Source of the DNA: Sphingobacterium sp. SYP-B4668
Lineage (GTDB): Bacteria > Bacteroidota > Bacteroidia > Sphingobacteriales > Sphingobacteriaceae
Direction of reading: 5' to 3'
Assembly: GCF_027627455.1 (NCBI RefSeq)
Contig: NZ_CP115483.1
Coordinates: 2,480,001-2,544,000, forward strand
Length of the DNA: 64,000 bases
Shown here: positions 17,681 to 26,766 of the stretch, in pieces
How the letters are laid out: the number at the start of each line of letters is the position of its first letter
Position numbering within the stretch: the stretch's first letter is position 1
Position numbers and translations under genes: made by a program
The notes under the pieces: generated by a model
Database searches by the model: none
What the model was told of the DNA's origin: nothing
The model's input: the letters and a program-made list of their open reading frames with translations, nothing else

Positions 17681-19027
17681 TCAATGTGAGGCTACTTTTT
17701 TGGCCTCCATTCCTAACTTATTTATATGAGACAAGGTTTCGGAATATAGGATTAGGGGATTTTGTGTTGGTAGGCCCACTGAAAATACAGATCCTTCATT
17801 AGGAATGCTTTTGATATCGACCTCTCCATTGTTTCGCTCGATCAGGTCTCTGCATAGGACAAGCCCCAATCCTGCTCCAGGTTCATCTCCAGTACCCAGG
17901 GATTTGTGCTGGACGATGTTAAATAATAAAGCCGATTGGGATGCATTTATACCAACTCCTTCATCTTTGATATGGATAAAGGTCAATTCTTTATTTACCG
18001 ATGTGTAGATGCTGATTTGTCCCTTGGTGTAGCTGAATTTGATTGCATTGCTGATGAAATTGCGTAAAATTACAATAACATGGTCTTTGTTGGCGAAGAC
18101 CGCGGTTTCGTCGTTTATGTTAAGATGAATGGTTAATTGCTTTAGTCGTATTTGTTCATCGAATAACCTGATAATGTCGTCAAGGATGGGTTTGACTATA
18201 ACGGTTTCAGATCTATGTTCTATTCCCCTTAGATTGCTGCTTCCCCATTGCAACAAGTCGTCTAACGTTTGATTTTGTTGGATAATTTGTTGGTGCAAAT
18301 GTTGGATGAATTCGGGAGCAGCAGCACCGTGTAGTAGTTGCTCCTTAAGCGCGCACACCATTCCTTCTAAACTCGCAAACGGACTTTTGATATCATGGGC
18401 GATGATAGAAAATACTTTTTCCTTTTCCTGATTGATCGACTGCAATTTGAGACGTTGTTGTTCAATTTTTCTCATATTGTTGTAGATGATCTGTTTAAAG
18501 AAGTTGACCACCACAAGGATGAAGGCAAGGGCACTGACTATATTATATACAGCACGGGACCTGGGTACAGACTTTTCGAAAAACACGATAATGGGTGATG
18601 TATATATAATGACTATGGCTAAGATAACTGCCGTTCCAAAGACCACATGGACACGTCGACTATCATATAGAAGCATGGAGACGATTAAGATACATAAAAG
18701 AAAATATTCTCCTCCATTACGATATAGCAAGGCGCCAGCAAAGAAAAAAAGATAGTTGCTGGCCAATAACATTACCTTGGCGAAATTAAGTTTGCCATAG
18801 TATTGGAATAAGAGTACGGAAAGGGAGCTAATTGTGCTGAAGAGATTGATCGTCGATAGGAGGTAGCGATGTTCAATAAAATTGACGGTCGCAAAATAAA
18901 TCGTTGGAAATATGCATATCAAAGCAATCAGATTGACCATATGAACCCGCTTCGATTCGATATAGGACATCCCCGAATATGTACCAGTATCCATTAGGAC
19001 TTTCCAATATTTTCGGAAACTTTTCAT
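17681..19027 (-). CDS. Membrane sensor histidine kinase (orphan)
   Basis: With the ATG at 19027 the protein has 448 residues. The first ~180 residues contain about six hydrophobic segments and form an integral-membrane sensor without a periplasmic PAS or Cache domain. A short coiled-coil (RKIEQQRLKLQSINQEKEKV) leads to the HisKA helix with the phospho-acceptor in FSIIAHDIKSPFASLEGM (H211). HATPase motifs follow: N box RNFISNAIKFSYTKGQ, G1 KDEGVGIN, and G2 TGDEPGAGLGLVLCRDLI. No response-regulator gene is adjacent, so it must phosphorylate a partner encoded elsewhere. The upstream region is a palindrome-rich spacer shared with a small lipoprotein gene. Confidence 0.92.
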   Translation of the reverse strand: MKSFRKYWKVLMDTGTYSGMSYIESKRVHMVNLIALICIFPTIYFATVNFIEHRYLLSTINLFSTISSLSVLLFQYYGKLNFAKVMLLASNYLFFFAGALLYRNGGEYFLLCILIVSMLLYDSRRVHVVFGTAVILAIVIIYTSPIIVFFEKSVPRSRAVYNIVSALAFILVVVNFFKQIIYNNMRKIEQQRLKLQSINQEKEKVFSIIAHDIKSPFASLEGMVCALKEQLLHGAAAPEFIQHLHQQIIQQNQTLDDLLQWGSSNLRGIEHRSETVIVKPILDDIIRLFDEQIRLKQLTIHLNINDETAVFANKDHVIVILRNFISNAIKFSYTKGQISIYTSVNKELTFIHIKDEGVGINASQSALLFNIVQHKSLGTGDEPGAGLGLVLCRDLIERNNGEVDIKSIPNEGSVFSVGLPTQNPLILYSETLSHINKLGMEAKKVASH

Positions 19028-19636
19028 AGGCAGATTATTCCATTTGCTAAAGTACACATAAATACGGTAAATCAAATAGTTACATGAGAATTAGCCTTGT
19101 AGGTGTCTTTATTAATTCGTTTGTAGACTACGATTCATTGTTCATCGAGATAGATTGACGTAGAGCAGCGTCCATGTAAATTGATACTTGTATAATTACT
19201 TTAAGATTGGCATTGAACAGGATGTACAGCACATTAAATCGGCAAAAATCTGACGGCTCGGCTCGATTAAACTATCTTTTTAGCTCCTTTGAAGACCACT
19301 TTTTGGATAGTTTTCCTTGTATCTGGTAACTACCCGTGGAGTAGTTGTGTATGCACTTGAAAAGAAAAAGTAGGACTTGCTAATTAATTTAACGCTCGAC
19401 TGCTGCTAACCGTTTAAGTTTTGAGTCGATGTCTATGTTTTCATTTTCAATTCATTGCATGGTTAACTACCCGTAGGGTAGGGGTGTTTACTGTGTGGAA
19501 TTAAGGCTAATTAACCCAAAAATCGCTCCTGATTGTTTCGAGTGGTGGCTTCTGTGTGGTCGTTCAATCTAAGGGTTTGAAAATCAAGAATTCATTCTCT
19601 TTGCCTACTCTGGGAGTAGTGACTACCTAGCCGACA
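19028..19636. repeat. Non-coding spacer with repeated CTACCC-type palindromes
   Basis: About 700 bp between a minus-strand kinase gene and a plus-strand lipoprotein gene hold no convincing gene. Three inverted repeats of one type are present: AACTACCCGTGGAGTAGTT (19328-19346), CTACCCGTAGGGTAG (19468-19482, perfect) and CTACTCTGGGAGTAG (19605-19619, perfect). A half-site AACTACCCGT lies at 19636-19645. The consensus looks like ACTACCC-3 nt-GGGTAGT. They look like operators for one dimeric regulator, or parts of a structured non-coding RNA. Confidence 0.5.
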
Positions 19637-19684
19637 ACTACCCGTCCATTGTTTGACAAAATGGATAGGGTCATTCTATCTTTG
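19637..19684 (+). promoter_or_regulatory. Promoter with upstream ACTACCCG element
   Basis: TATCTTTG at 19677-19684 matches TAnnTTTG, and TTTG at 19652-19655 sits 21 bp upstream as the -33 element. ACTACCCG (19637-19644) starts exactly 40 bp before the -7 box. The same spacing occurs at 28600-28647. The lipoprotein ATG is 45 bp after the box. Confidence 0.6.
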
Positions 19685-19729
19685 CGGCGTAATAATTTAT
19701 TCAAACAAAATTTTAAGTATTTAGTAATT

Positions 19730-20137
19730 ATGAAAATTATCAAGGGTGTTTTGGTTGCATTGGTCTTAGTTAGTCTATTCGGCTCATGTAAAGGTAAGAA
19801 GTTGGTAGAAACGGGTATCAATACTCAAACTACTAGGATTGATGGTAAGTTGAAAAGGTCGGAATATACCATTTTGAGTGGTAATACTGCCTATACTGTA
19901 GAGAACAAAAAAGAATATAAAAAATATACACTAGATCAACTCAAGAACGTAGCGGTCATGATGGCCGAGAAAGCTGCTATTGAAAAGGGAGCAGACGGTA
20001 TATTGAATCCGACCTATACTGTTGATCAAAAGGGAAAGAAATATACGGTAACTGCCCGTGTAAAGGCTTATAAAATCAAATCAGATGATGAATATATCGA
20101 TATGGACAGTCAGCTGAAATCCAACGATAATAACTAA
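19730..20137 (+). CDS. Small lipoprotein of unknown function
   Basis: The ATG at 19730 is chosen because it begins a lipoprotein signal peptide with lipobox FGSC (residues 18-21); an upstream in-frame ATG at 19649 would precede the promoter box. The mature protein of about 115 residues is lysine-rich. It contains YTVENKKEYKKYTLDQLKN, an alanine-rich helix AVMMAEKAAIEKGADGILN, then a strand pair around KKYTVTARVKAY. The AEKAA-x-x-KGADGI arrangement recalls small exported proteins in which a helix is followed by a beta hairpin, but I do not recognise a family. It should be anchored in a cell-envelope membrane. Confidence 0.75.
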   Translation: MKIIKGVLVALVLVSLFGSCKGKKLVETGINTQTTRIDGKLKRSEYTILSGNTAYTVENKKEYKKYTLDQLKNVAVMMAEKAAIEKGADGILNPTYTVDQKGKKYTVTARVKAYKIKSDDEYIDMDSQLKSNDNN

Positions 20138-20182
20138 GCAACCGTGCGAAAATCATTGATTTTTTAGCATATTAATGTTTTG

Positions 20183-20220
20183 AAGGGGGTGTCTCAAAAA
20201 TATACTGATGTCATCCCCTT
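20183..20220 (+). terminator. RNA hairpin between two small exported-protein genes
   Basis: AAGGGGGTG (20183-20191) pairs with CATCCCCTT (20212-20220) over 9 bp with one G-U pair, possible only in plus-strand RNA. There is no U-run, so it may be an inefficient terminator or an RNA-stability element. The GGGGGTGTCTCAAAA sequence also resembles insertion-sequence ends, without any transposase nearby. Confidence 0.35.
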
Positions 20221-20237
20221 AATAGTTTACCAAGCTT

Positions 20238-20783
20238 ATGAAAGTTATTCAATTTAGATATCTTTTGATGCTACTTTTCATTCTTTTTGGGAAGAAAGCC
20301 GAATGTCAGCTCATCAGTTTAGATGATTTGTTATCTATGCGCACTACATCATTGCCCGATCTGCAGATTATGATGTTAGAAAAAGACTACTATTTACTGC
20401 AAATAGATCGAAATACGTCAAAGAGAGTAGATTCTGTAGTATTCATAAAACGCGACGAAGATTATTCCCTTACTTTTAATATAAAAAAGAAAAGCGAAGA
20501 CAACAGCATCACTTTAGCCCACTATAATGATGCAAGCTTTCTTAATTTCAGTAAGGAATTAAAAAATGACAAGTATAGGCTTCTTCATACTGAACTGGTC
20601 CCACCCAAGGGCATATACAGTTATTATCTTTGTAAAGACAAAGGCATTGTACTGTTAACATCTGTTAACCATGAAAAGCAAGGAGACATCTCCAGTCTCA
20701 ATAGACATAGGCAACAATATCGTTTTTCCATTCTTTCGGCAAGGGAATCTCAACAGATTTTGAGGAAATACCGTTCAAAATAA
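20238..20783 (+). CDS. Exported protein of unknown function
   Basis: A 181-residue protein with an N-terminal signal peptide (RYLLMLLFILFGKKAECQ, probable cleavage after the cysteine-glutamine region). The mature part is rich in Tyr, Lys, Asp and Leu and predicted mixed alpha/beta (for example DYYLLQIDRNTSKRVDSVVF and YRLLHTELVPPKGIYSYYL). I recognise no domain. It follows the small lipoprotein gene by 100 bp in the same direction and precedes two WG-repeat proteins, so it may share their role at the cell surface. Confidence 0.65.
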   Translation: MKVIQFRYLLMLLFILFGKKAECQLISLDDLLSMRTTSLPDLQIMMLEKDYYLLQIDRNTSKRVDSVVFIKRDEDYSLTFNIKKKSEDNSITLAHYNDASFLNFSKELKNDKYRLLHTELVPPKGIYSYYLCKDKGIVLLTSVNHEKQGDISSLNRHRQQYRFSILSARESQQILRKYRSK

Positions 20784-21108
20784 ATTTGTCTTCTACGTAT
20801 TGTTAGTATTGGTTTCGTGGACCGATTTTCAGCTTACAGGAAAATTGATTGCTGTCTAACGTTATCGAAAAATCTATTTGTTACTAGGATGTTTTTGATT
20901 TGAACCGCTAATTTGTCAGCTACTGTAATGGTCTGAAACCATATCTCCGAATTTAATAGGTGCATAAATGCAGCGTTGAATAATCTCGAGTATTGTCGAC
21001 TAGCGATTGGTCAATTATGGGCTGATTGAGAAAGAAAAAACTAGCTGGTTTCAGGGGGAGATTTTTCCGACGAAAATGAAGATATTTGAAACAACAAATA
21101 CCTTGCTA
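20784..21108. other. Gap without recognisable feature
   Basis: These 325 bp between the exported protein gene and the first WG-repeat gene show no gene, strong hairpin or exact TAnnTTTG box. An in-frame alternative start of the WG gene lies at 21076 (MKIFETT) and a further one at 21007, which are judged too early because they precede the signal peptide. Confidence 0.4.
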
Positions 21109-23415
21109 ATGAAATATCTTTTTATTTTCACTCTCTTATTACAGCCATTCTTAGTAGCAGCACAAGCAGTAGAAGTTGTGGAGTCGATAGCCTTTGGCGA
21201 TTATCTCTCGCCTTTGGTAAAAGTAAAGAAAGATAGTAAAGCCTTCTATTATGATTTAAACGGGAACCATTGGATAGATGATGTCGAGGACCACGCAGCA
21301 AATCTATTTGTAGTGGTGAAGGATGGGCATTACGGTGTTTTAAAGGATAACGGCGACCTAGTCGTGCCTTTTGAGTATGACGAAATAAATCTTGCGACGA
21401 AGTATGAGGGACAATGGCATGAGGGAAAACAATATGATTATATATACATAGTCTTAAAAAAAGATGGTAAAGCAGGGGTTGCCGATCAGAATGGAAAAAT
21501 AGTCGTACCTATACAGTTTCAGGATGCTCAAGTGGTTAATAAAAACATTGTTGGTGTCGCTGAAAATAATGTATGGGGATGGGCTACTGTCAAGGATGGT
21601 AAAGTGCTACAACAGCCTATGTATGATTATGTGACAAATTTTTTGTCCGATGAATTCGTAGAGATGCGTACTCCGGATAAAAGTGGATTGGCCAGAATTG
21701 ACGGAAAAATGATCATACCAGTTGAGTACGATGATTATCTGCGGTACGTGATTGGGGGCAAACAGACCTATATAGAGGGGTCCAAGGGAAAACAACGTTT
21801 TCTAATGGATACCACAGGGAAAGTTCTACTCTCCGGACATGCGGACTACAAAGCTATTGTTGATTCGGAATGCTTGATTTTTAAGCAAGACGAACGATAT
21901 GGTGTCATCAATCCAATTACACAAAAAGTGATGGTCGCCAATGAGTTTGAGGCCCTACCGTCGTGGATCAGAGGTCTTGGGATTGCAAAGAAAGCAGGTA
22001 AATACGGAGTGATTGATATGCATGGAAAAATCCTGTTGGGCTTGGACCACGAGGAAGTCCGGTTCCTAACCGCGAGTGGCCAACCTAAATATGATGGTAT
22101 TCCTGTAATAGCTCTTACTCCACCTGATCAAGGTAGGGCAGTACCTGAGGAAGTGAAGAAAAGAATGGCTTATGAAGCGCAGATAGAGCAGTCGCCTTAT
22201 CTTATCGAGGTCGTTAAAAATGGACAAAAAGGAATCTACAGCTGGACCGGAAAAACTATAGTGCCAATGGGGAAGTATAATAATGTACAGTTGCATTATT
22301 ATAATGGGAAGACATTCTTCTTAGTAGAGTCCAATCAAAAAATGGGAATTGTGGACCAAAATGGAAGTGAAATACTTTCTCCTCAATATAGTCGTAACGA
22401 TACGTACCAATATTCCAAATCAGCGATTGAGAGTCGGCTCGATTTAGTCAATCGCTTTATCGTATTTTCTGACGGGAAAGAGCAAGGTCACTATGCACAG
22501 CGTATAGGCTTGTTTGATTTGGACACAAGGAAGGTGTTGATTATGCCACACGAGCAAGATATTAGGATGCTAAATGACCGATTCATTGTTGCCAAGAAGT
22601 TGATTAAGGATTATGAGTATGAATTTGTCTTATACGATTTGGAGCGTGGCGGCAATCGTGTATTTCCTCCTGCTACCGTAGATGTACGCTTATTGAGCAA
22701 TCGTTTTTTTTTACTAGAGGCCAAAGACAAATCTTTGCAAATTACAGATGTAGACGGTAGGCAGATGTATGCCAACGCATCGTGGACATCGGAGGGGAGT
22801 TATGAATTGATTCGCTTTCCAGCGTATAAGGATAGCGTTAAGGGTGACTTCTATCATGGGATAAAAAAAATATACAGCAACGAGGGAAATCTCTTTATCG
22901 ATACATTAGGCAAAGAAAGACGATTTGACAAAGTTGAACAAGTCGACGATTTCTATGATGGATATGCTTTGGCAGCCAAGAAAATAGAGGATCAGGAGAG
23001 CCATTCGGGATTTAAATACAAAAGGGGAATGATTGGTTTGGATGGACGTATCGTCGTCCCATTTGAGTATAACGAAGTCTATACCAGTGGAAAGGATTCC
23101 GAATTATTGATTTTCCTGAAGGAAGGGGCGCAAATGATGGTCCGCCGGAATGGCGTCACTGTACTTGGTCCTGGGTATAGTGATATCGAATCCAGTAGTA
23201 ACTATGCCAACTTTACTTTTACGAAGAATGGTAAATATGGTTTGGCAGACTGGTCTGGTAACATCTTGGTGCAACCGCTGTACGATGATATTCGACGGAA
23301 CTACGATGATATCGAAAAAACATGGCCGCTTTTGGTGAAGGAAGGGGAATGGTATTATTTTGTGAATAAAGAGGGCCGTAAGTACCCGATAAAAGCAAAG
23401 CAGAAGCATTACTAG
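21109..23415 (+). CDS. WG-repeat exported protein (first of two)
   Basis: The ATG at 21109 begins a standard signal peptide (KYLFIFTLLLQPFLVAAQ), giving 768 residues; in-frame starts at 21007 and 21076 would give a long non-hydrophobic leader. The mature protein consists of many degenerate WG/KWG-type repeats, each with a turn such as KDGKAGVADQNGKIVVPIQF, KAGKYGVIDMHGKILL or KNGKYGLADWSGNILVQPLYDD. WG repeats form beta-rich scaffolds in secreted proteins of Bacteroidota; the ligand is unknown. It lies 65 bp before a second, similar gene of the same design, suggesting duplication and joint transcription. The C-terminus (KYPIKAKQKHY) shows no T9SS sorting domain. Confidence 0.88.
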   Translation: MKYLFIFTLLLQPFLVAAQAVEVVESIAFGDYLSPLVKVKKDSKAFYYDLNGNHWIDDVEDHAANLFVVVKDGHYGVLKDNGDLVVPFEYDEINLATKYEGQWHEGKQYDYIYIVLKKDGKAGVADQNGKIVVPIQFQDAQVVNKNIVGVAENNVWGWATVKDGKVLQQPMYDYVTNFLSDEFVEMRTPDKSGLARIDGKMIIPVEYDDYLRYVIGGKQTYIEGSKGKQRFLMDTTGKVLLSGHADYKAIVDSECLIFKQDERYGVINPITQKVMVANEFEALPSWIRGLGIAKKAGKYGVIDMHGKILLGLDHEEVRFLTASGQPKYDGIPVIALTPPDQGRAVPEEVKKRMAYEAQIEQSPYLIEVVKNGQKGIYSWTGKTIVPMGKYNNVQLHYYNGKTFFLVESNQKMGIVDQNGSEILSPQYSRNDTYQYSKSAIESRLDLVNRFIVFSDGKEQGHYAQRIGLFDLDTRKVLIMPHEQDIRMLNDRFIVAKKLIKDYEYEFVLYDLERGGNRVFPPATVDVRLLSNRFFLLEAKDKSLQITDVDGRQMYANASWTSEGSYELIRFPAYKDSVKGDFYHGIKKIYSNEGNLFIDTLGKERRFDKVEQVDDFYDGYALAAKKIEDQESHSGFKYKRGMIGLDGRIVVPFEYNEVYTSGKDSELLIFLKEGAQMMVRRNGVTVLGPGYSDIESSSNYANFTFTKNGKYGLADWSGNILVQPLYDDIRRNYDDIEKTWPLLVKEGEWYYFVNKEGRKYPIKAKQKHY

Positions 23416-23480
23416 CCTTAATTAAATCCTTTGGTCTCGTCAGGTTTTACGGATGGTAGAACGGTCAAAAAAAATGAAAA

Positions 23481-25979
23481 ATGAAACGATTTATAGTTTA
23501 TTTCTTGGTCACATTTGTTATTGCATCAAGCGCTCAAGCGCAATTCGATATCCCTTCTAATGGCAGTGAGGGTGTGCGCATGGCTCCCTTTAGAAATGGT
23601 TTTGCCAAAATAACCGATAATGGTCACGTGTATTTTATCGACACAAGTGGGGATAAAATCGAGCTTTTAGAAACTTCATCGGTTGGTTTCAACGATGCTT
23701 ATGCGGTGCAAGACTATGAACGAGAAATGGCGACTTACCCAAATTTATTTCCAAAAACGGCGCTAAAATATCGAAAGGGCGATAAAGTGGGGGTCATCTC
23801 TCCCAGGGGGGATGTGCTACTCCATCCTGAGTATGACGATGTAGATACCCAATTTCGTCAGTTTTGGAAAGTAACGCGTGATGGAAAAATAAGCTTAGTA
23901 TTTCCTGATAAGACATTTTTGCCTTTTTTTGAAGATATTGGATACTTAGATGGCCAATATTTCGATGTGAAGCAAGATGGAAAGTGGAATCTCTTTAGCA
24001 AGTCGCAAAATAGGATAGTCACCAGTGGTGGTTACGAGGCATTTGATTATTGTGGTGGCTGTGGCAGTGGTTCACCTTATCTCTATGCACAAAAGGGAGG
24101 GAAATGGGGCGTGATAGACTGGAATGAAAAAATACTTGTGCCATTCGAATATGAACATACTCACCATAGCATGCGAAGCGATAATTGGGTCCGTTCGTTT
24201 TCAAAGGAAGGGCAACCCCTGATTGTACATATCCCTACGAAAAAGGAGTTTAGGGATGCCGAAGTGTTGATGGGGCTGTTGGTCATCAAAAAAGATAATC
24301 TTTACGGAGCATATGGACAGGACGGAGAGCCTAGGGTCCCATTCGAATTTGAAAAGATTGAATTACCCAATGAGAATTCATTCCTGGGCTATAGCGGCGA
24401 GTACCTCATCACGACAAAACAACGCAAAAAGGGCGTCATTGACCTATTGGGGAAAGAAATCTTACCGCCCTTATATGATGATGTGAAGATTTACGACGAC
24501 TATTTGGTCGTTAAGCGACAGCATAACACGTATCTGTTGAACAAGGAGGGAAAGATTCTCTTTGAAATCGAGAACGGAGAGATCGTACATGCAAATGAAT
24601 ATTTTTATTCATCAGGTAGTAAAGGTATGTCTATTTTTAAAATCAAAAAAAGAGCATTCTATGGGTTGTATTTTGCAGAGACAGGTGTTTATGTGGCTCC
24701 AGAATACTACGATATCCAATTTTTCGATTTCAAAGACGAAGATAGTCAGCAGAAATATCTACTCGCCGAAAAAAATAAGTTATCCAGTTTGTTCGATACA
24801 ACGGGACGCTTGCTATTGGAGAATTTAGAAGGAGTTTCGGGATTTTACAACGGCCCAGAAAATCTAGTACAATATGTCAAAAATGGACAAGCGGGAGTGT
24901 ATGATTTACAATCTAAAAAAGAGTTGATTCCGGCTATGTATGATCGCTTCGAGATTTGGAAATGTGGAGATAGAAGCTTTCTAAAAGCAAATTTACGGAT
25001 GCCAGAAAGTGAAGCTAGTGATGATTTTGATACGCAAAGGAGTCATTTGTATGATTTGAAAGGTAAAAAAGTGCTGGAGGCTGATATAGCTCGGTTGGAT
25101 ACGATAGATACAAAGCGGTGTTTGATTAAGGTTGTCGAGCAGAATAAGAGCAAATACGTATTGTTAGATATGGATAATATGCGGTTTGAAACTTTAAAAT
25201 ATAAGGCTGTATATCGGATCAACTCTACCAAAGTCGTGTTGGTGTCAAATGATGACAAAGTGGGTAAACTGTACGACATGGCCGCTAATAAAGAGTTGAA
25301 AGGTACCTACGGTTTAGATTTTGTAACCCAGGGCTATCTGCCTCAGAATCCAGGACGTGAATTGGTGATTCTGCCGTTTAAAGGGGACATGGCTTTAATA
25401 TATAATGAAAAGGGATACGGATACATTAATGAAGCAGGTAAGGTAATCGTTCCACCGACCTATTTATGGGCATTTGATTTTGTAGGAGAAGGCGCCATGG
25501 TCTGCCAATCAGAAGGCGAGGATGGCTATTCGCATAATTTCAAAATGGGCTTTATTGATAAAAAAGGGGATGTAATATTTCCCTTAGAATACGACTTGAT
25601 TAATTCAGGATTGAATCATTATGAATCCTATTTTCTTGGTAATTCTGTCGTGTTGAGTAAAATCGATCAGTATCGTTATCAATATGGTTTAGGAGACCTC
25701 CGTACCGGGAAGGAATTGCTTCCTGTTACGTACACGCAAATAAGATCCATTCAGAACGGAAACTATCTATTGCTCCAAAAGGACAATAAGTTTGGTATCG
25801 CAGATTTGAAGGGTAAGATAATTGTGTCGGTTGATTTTGACGAGATATTATTCGATGCGCCCTCATATTTCGATTCCAATATGGAAGCTACAGGAGATAT
25901 TTTTCCACTATTGGTATACCGTGATGGCGTTTGGAAATATATTCAAAAAAATGGTGTCTTTCTTTCAATAGTAGAGTGA
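23481..25979 (+). CDS. WG-repeat exported protein (second of two)
   Basis: An 832-residue protein with signal peptide ending SSAQAQ. It has the same WG-repeat architecture as its upstream neighbour, with units such as KWGVIDWNEKILVPFEYEH, RKKGVIDLLGKEILPPLYDD, EKGYGYINEAGKVIVPPTY and NKFGIADLKGKIIVSVDFDE. A short CGGCGSG motif with two cysteines lies near residue 190 and is unusual in otherwise cysteine-poor sequence. The two proteins are similar in plan but clearly diverged. The function is unknown; a role as a surface or periplasmic scaffold is inferred only from export and repeat type. Confidence 0.88.
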   Translation: MKRFIVYFLVTFVIASSAQAQFDIPSNGSEGVRMAPFRNGFAKITDNGHVYFIDTSGDKIELLETSSVGFNDAYAVQDYEREMATYPNLFPKTALKYRKGDKVGVISPRGDVLLHPEYDDVDTQFRQFWKVTRDGKISLVFPDKTFLPFFEDIGYLDGQYFDVKQDGKWNLFSKSQNRIVTSGGYEAFDYCGGCGSGSPYLYAQKGGKWGVIDWNEKILVPFEYEHTHHSMRSDNWVRSFSKEGQPLIVHIPTKKEFRDAEVLMGLLVIKKDNLYGAYGQDGEPRVPFEFEKIELPNENSFLGYSGEYLITTKQRKKGVIDLLGKEILPPLYDDVKIYDDYLVVKRQHNTYLLNKEGKILFEIENGEIVHANEYFYSSGSKGMSIFKIKKRAFYGLYFAETGVYVAPEYYDIQFFDFKDEDSQQKYLLAEKNKLSSLFDTTGRLLLENLEGVSGFYNGPENLVQYVKNGQAGVYDLQSKKELIPAMYDRFEIWKCGDRSFLKANLRMPESEASDDFDTQRSHLYDLKGKKVLEADIARLDTIDTKRCLIKVVEQNKSKYVLLDMDNMRFETLKYKAVYRINSTKVVLVSNDDKVGKLYDMAANKELKGTYGLDFVTQGYLPQNPGRELVILPFKGDMALIYNEKGYGYINEAGKVIVPPTYLWAFDFVGEGAMVCQSEGEDGYSHNFKMGFIDKKGDVIFPLEYDLINSGLNHYESYFLGNSVVLSKIDQYRYQYGLGDLRTGKELLPVTYTQIRSIQNGNYLLLQKDNKFGIADLKGKIIVSVDFDEILFDAPSYFDSNMEATGDIFPLLVYRDGVWKYIQKNGVFLSIVE

Positions 25980-26042
25980 AACTAACTATTACAACTTAAC
26001 CATATTATTACTATTTTTAGTGTATATAAATGGAGTAAGTCT

Positions 26043-26717
26043 ATGATATCCAATCTCAAAGTAATCATCACCGGCGCTACTGGAATGGTAGGTGAAGGGG
26101 TATTGCAAGAATGCATTGTCAATCCTAAAATCGAAAAGATTCTGCTGATTAATCGTAAGGAGAGCAATTACGTGCACCCTAAAATAGAACAAATTATCAT
26201 CAACAATTTTAGTGATATTTCGGCTATTGCTGAGCAGTTTGTAGGTTACGATGCATGCTACTTCTGCCTAGGAGTATCTGTGATAGGGATGAGTGAGGAA
26301 GAGTATACAAAAGTTACCTATCACCTGACGTTGGATTTTGCTAGGCAATTGGCGGCAATCAATCCGCAGATGACCTTCTGCTATGTATCCGGTAGTGGGA
26401 CCGACAGCAGCGAAACGGGAACGAAGATGTGGGCGCGAGTGAAAGGCAAGACTGAAAATGATTTGATGAGCTTGCCCTTAAATGTCTATAATTTCCGACC
26501 TGCTTTTATGAATCCCACCCCCGGCGCTAAAAATGTGAAAGGATTTTATAAAGCCATAGGCATTTTGTTTCCGTTGTTCAGATTTTTTAGCAAAACTTAT
26601 TTTCTAACGCTGGAGGAGGTGGCGAAGGCCATGATTGAGGTAACCTCCTCTGGATATGAAAAACATATTTTGGAAGTACAGGATATCGCCCTACTTTCCA
26701 AGGTGTCTAGTGACTAA
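26043..26717 (+). CDS. NAD(P)-binding epimerase/oxidoreductase-like protein
   Basis: A 224-residue protein with an N-terminal Rossmann dinucleotide motif (VIITGATGMVGEGVLQE), as in atypical short-chain dehydrogenases related to NAD-dependent epimerases and HTATIP2-like proteins. VSGSGTDSSETG and MWARVKGKTENDL resemble the active-site serine and the YxxxK-type region, but the tyrosine is replaced in MWARVKGK. YNFRPAFMNPTPG matches the RP-F block of this subfamily. The substrate is unknown. It stands 49 bp before a CPA1 antiporter gene on the same strand. Confidence 0.8.
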   Translation: MISNLKVIITGATGMVGEGVLQECIVNPKIEKILLINRKESNYVHPKIEQIIINNFSDISAIAEQFVGYDACYFCLGVSVIGMSEEEYTKVTYHLTLDFARQLAAINPQMTFCYVSGSGTDSSETGTKMWARVKGKTENDLMSLPLNVYNFRPAFMNPTPGAKNVKGFYKAIGILFPLFRFFSKTYFLTLEEVAKAMIEVTSSGYEKHILEVQDIALLSKVSSD

Positions 26718-26766
26718 ACTAACGATAGTTAAGGTGAATAGTTGACTACAAAAACTCCGTATCACG

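Noticed and set aside
19649..19729. Upstream in-frame start of the small lipoprotein
   Set aside because: It would lie upstream of the -7 box at 19677-19684 and put 27 polar residues before the signal peptide.
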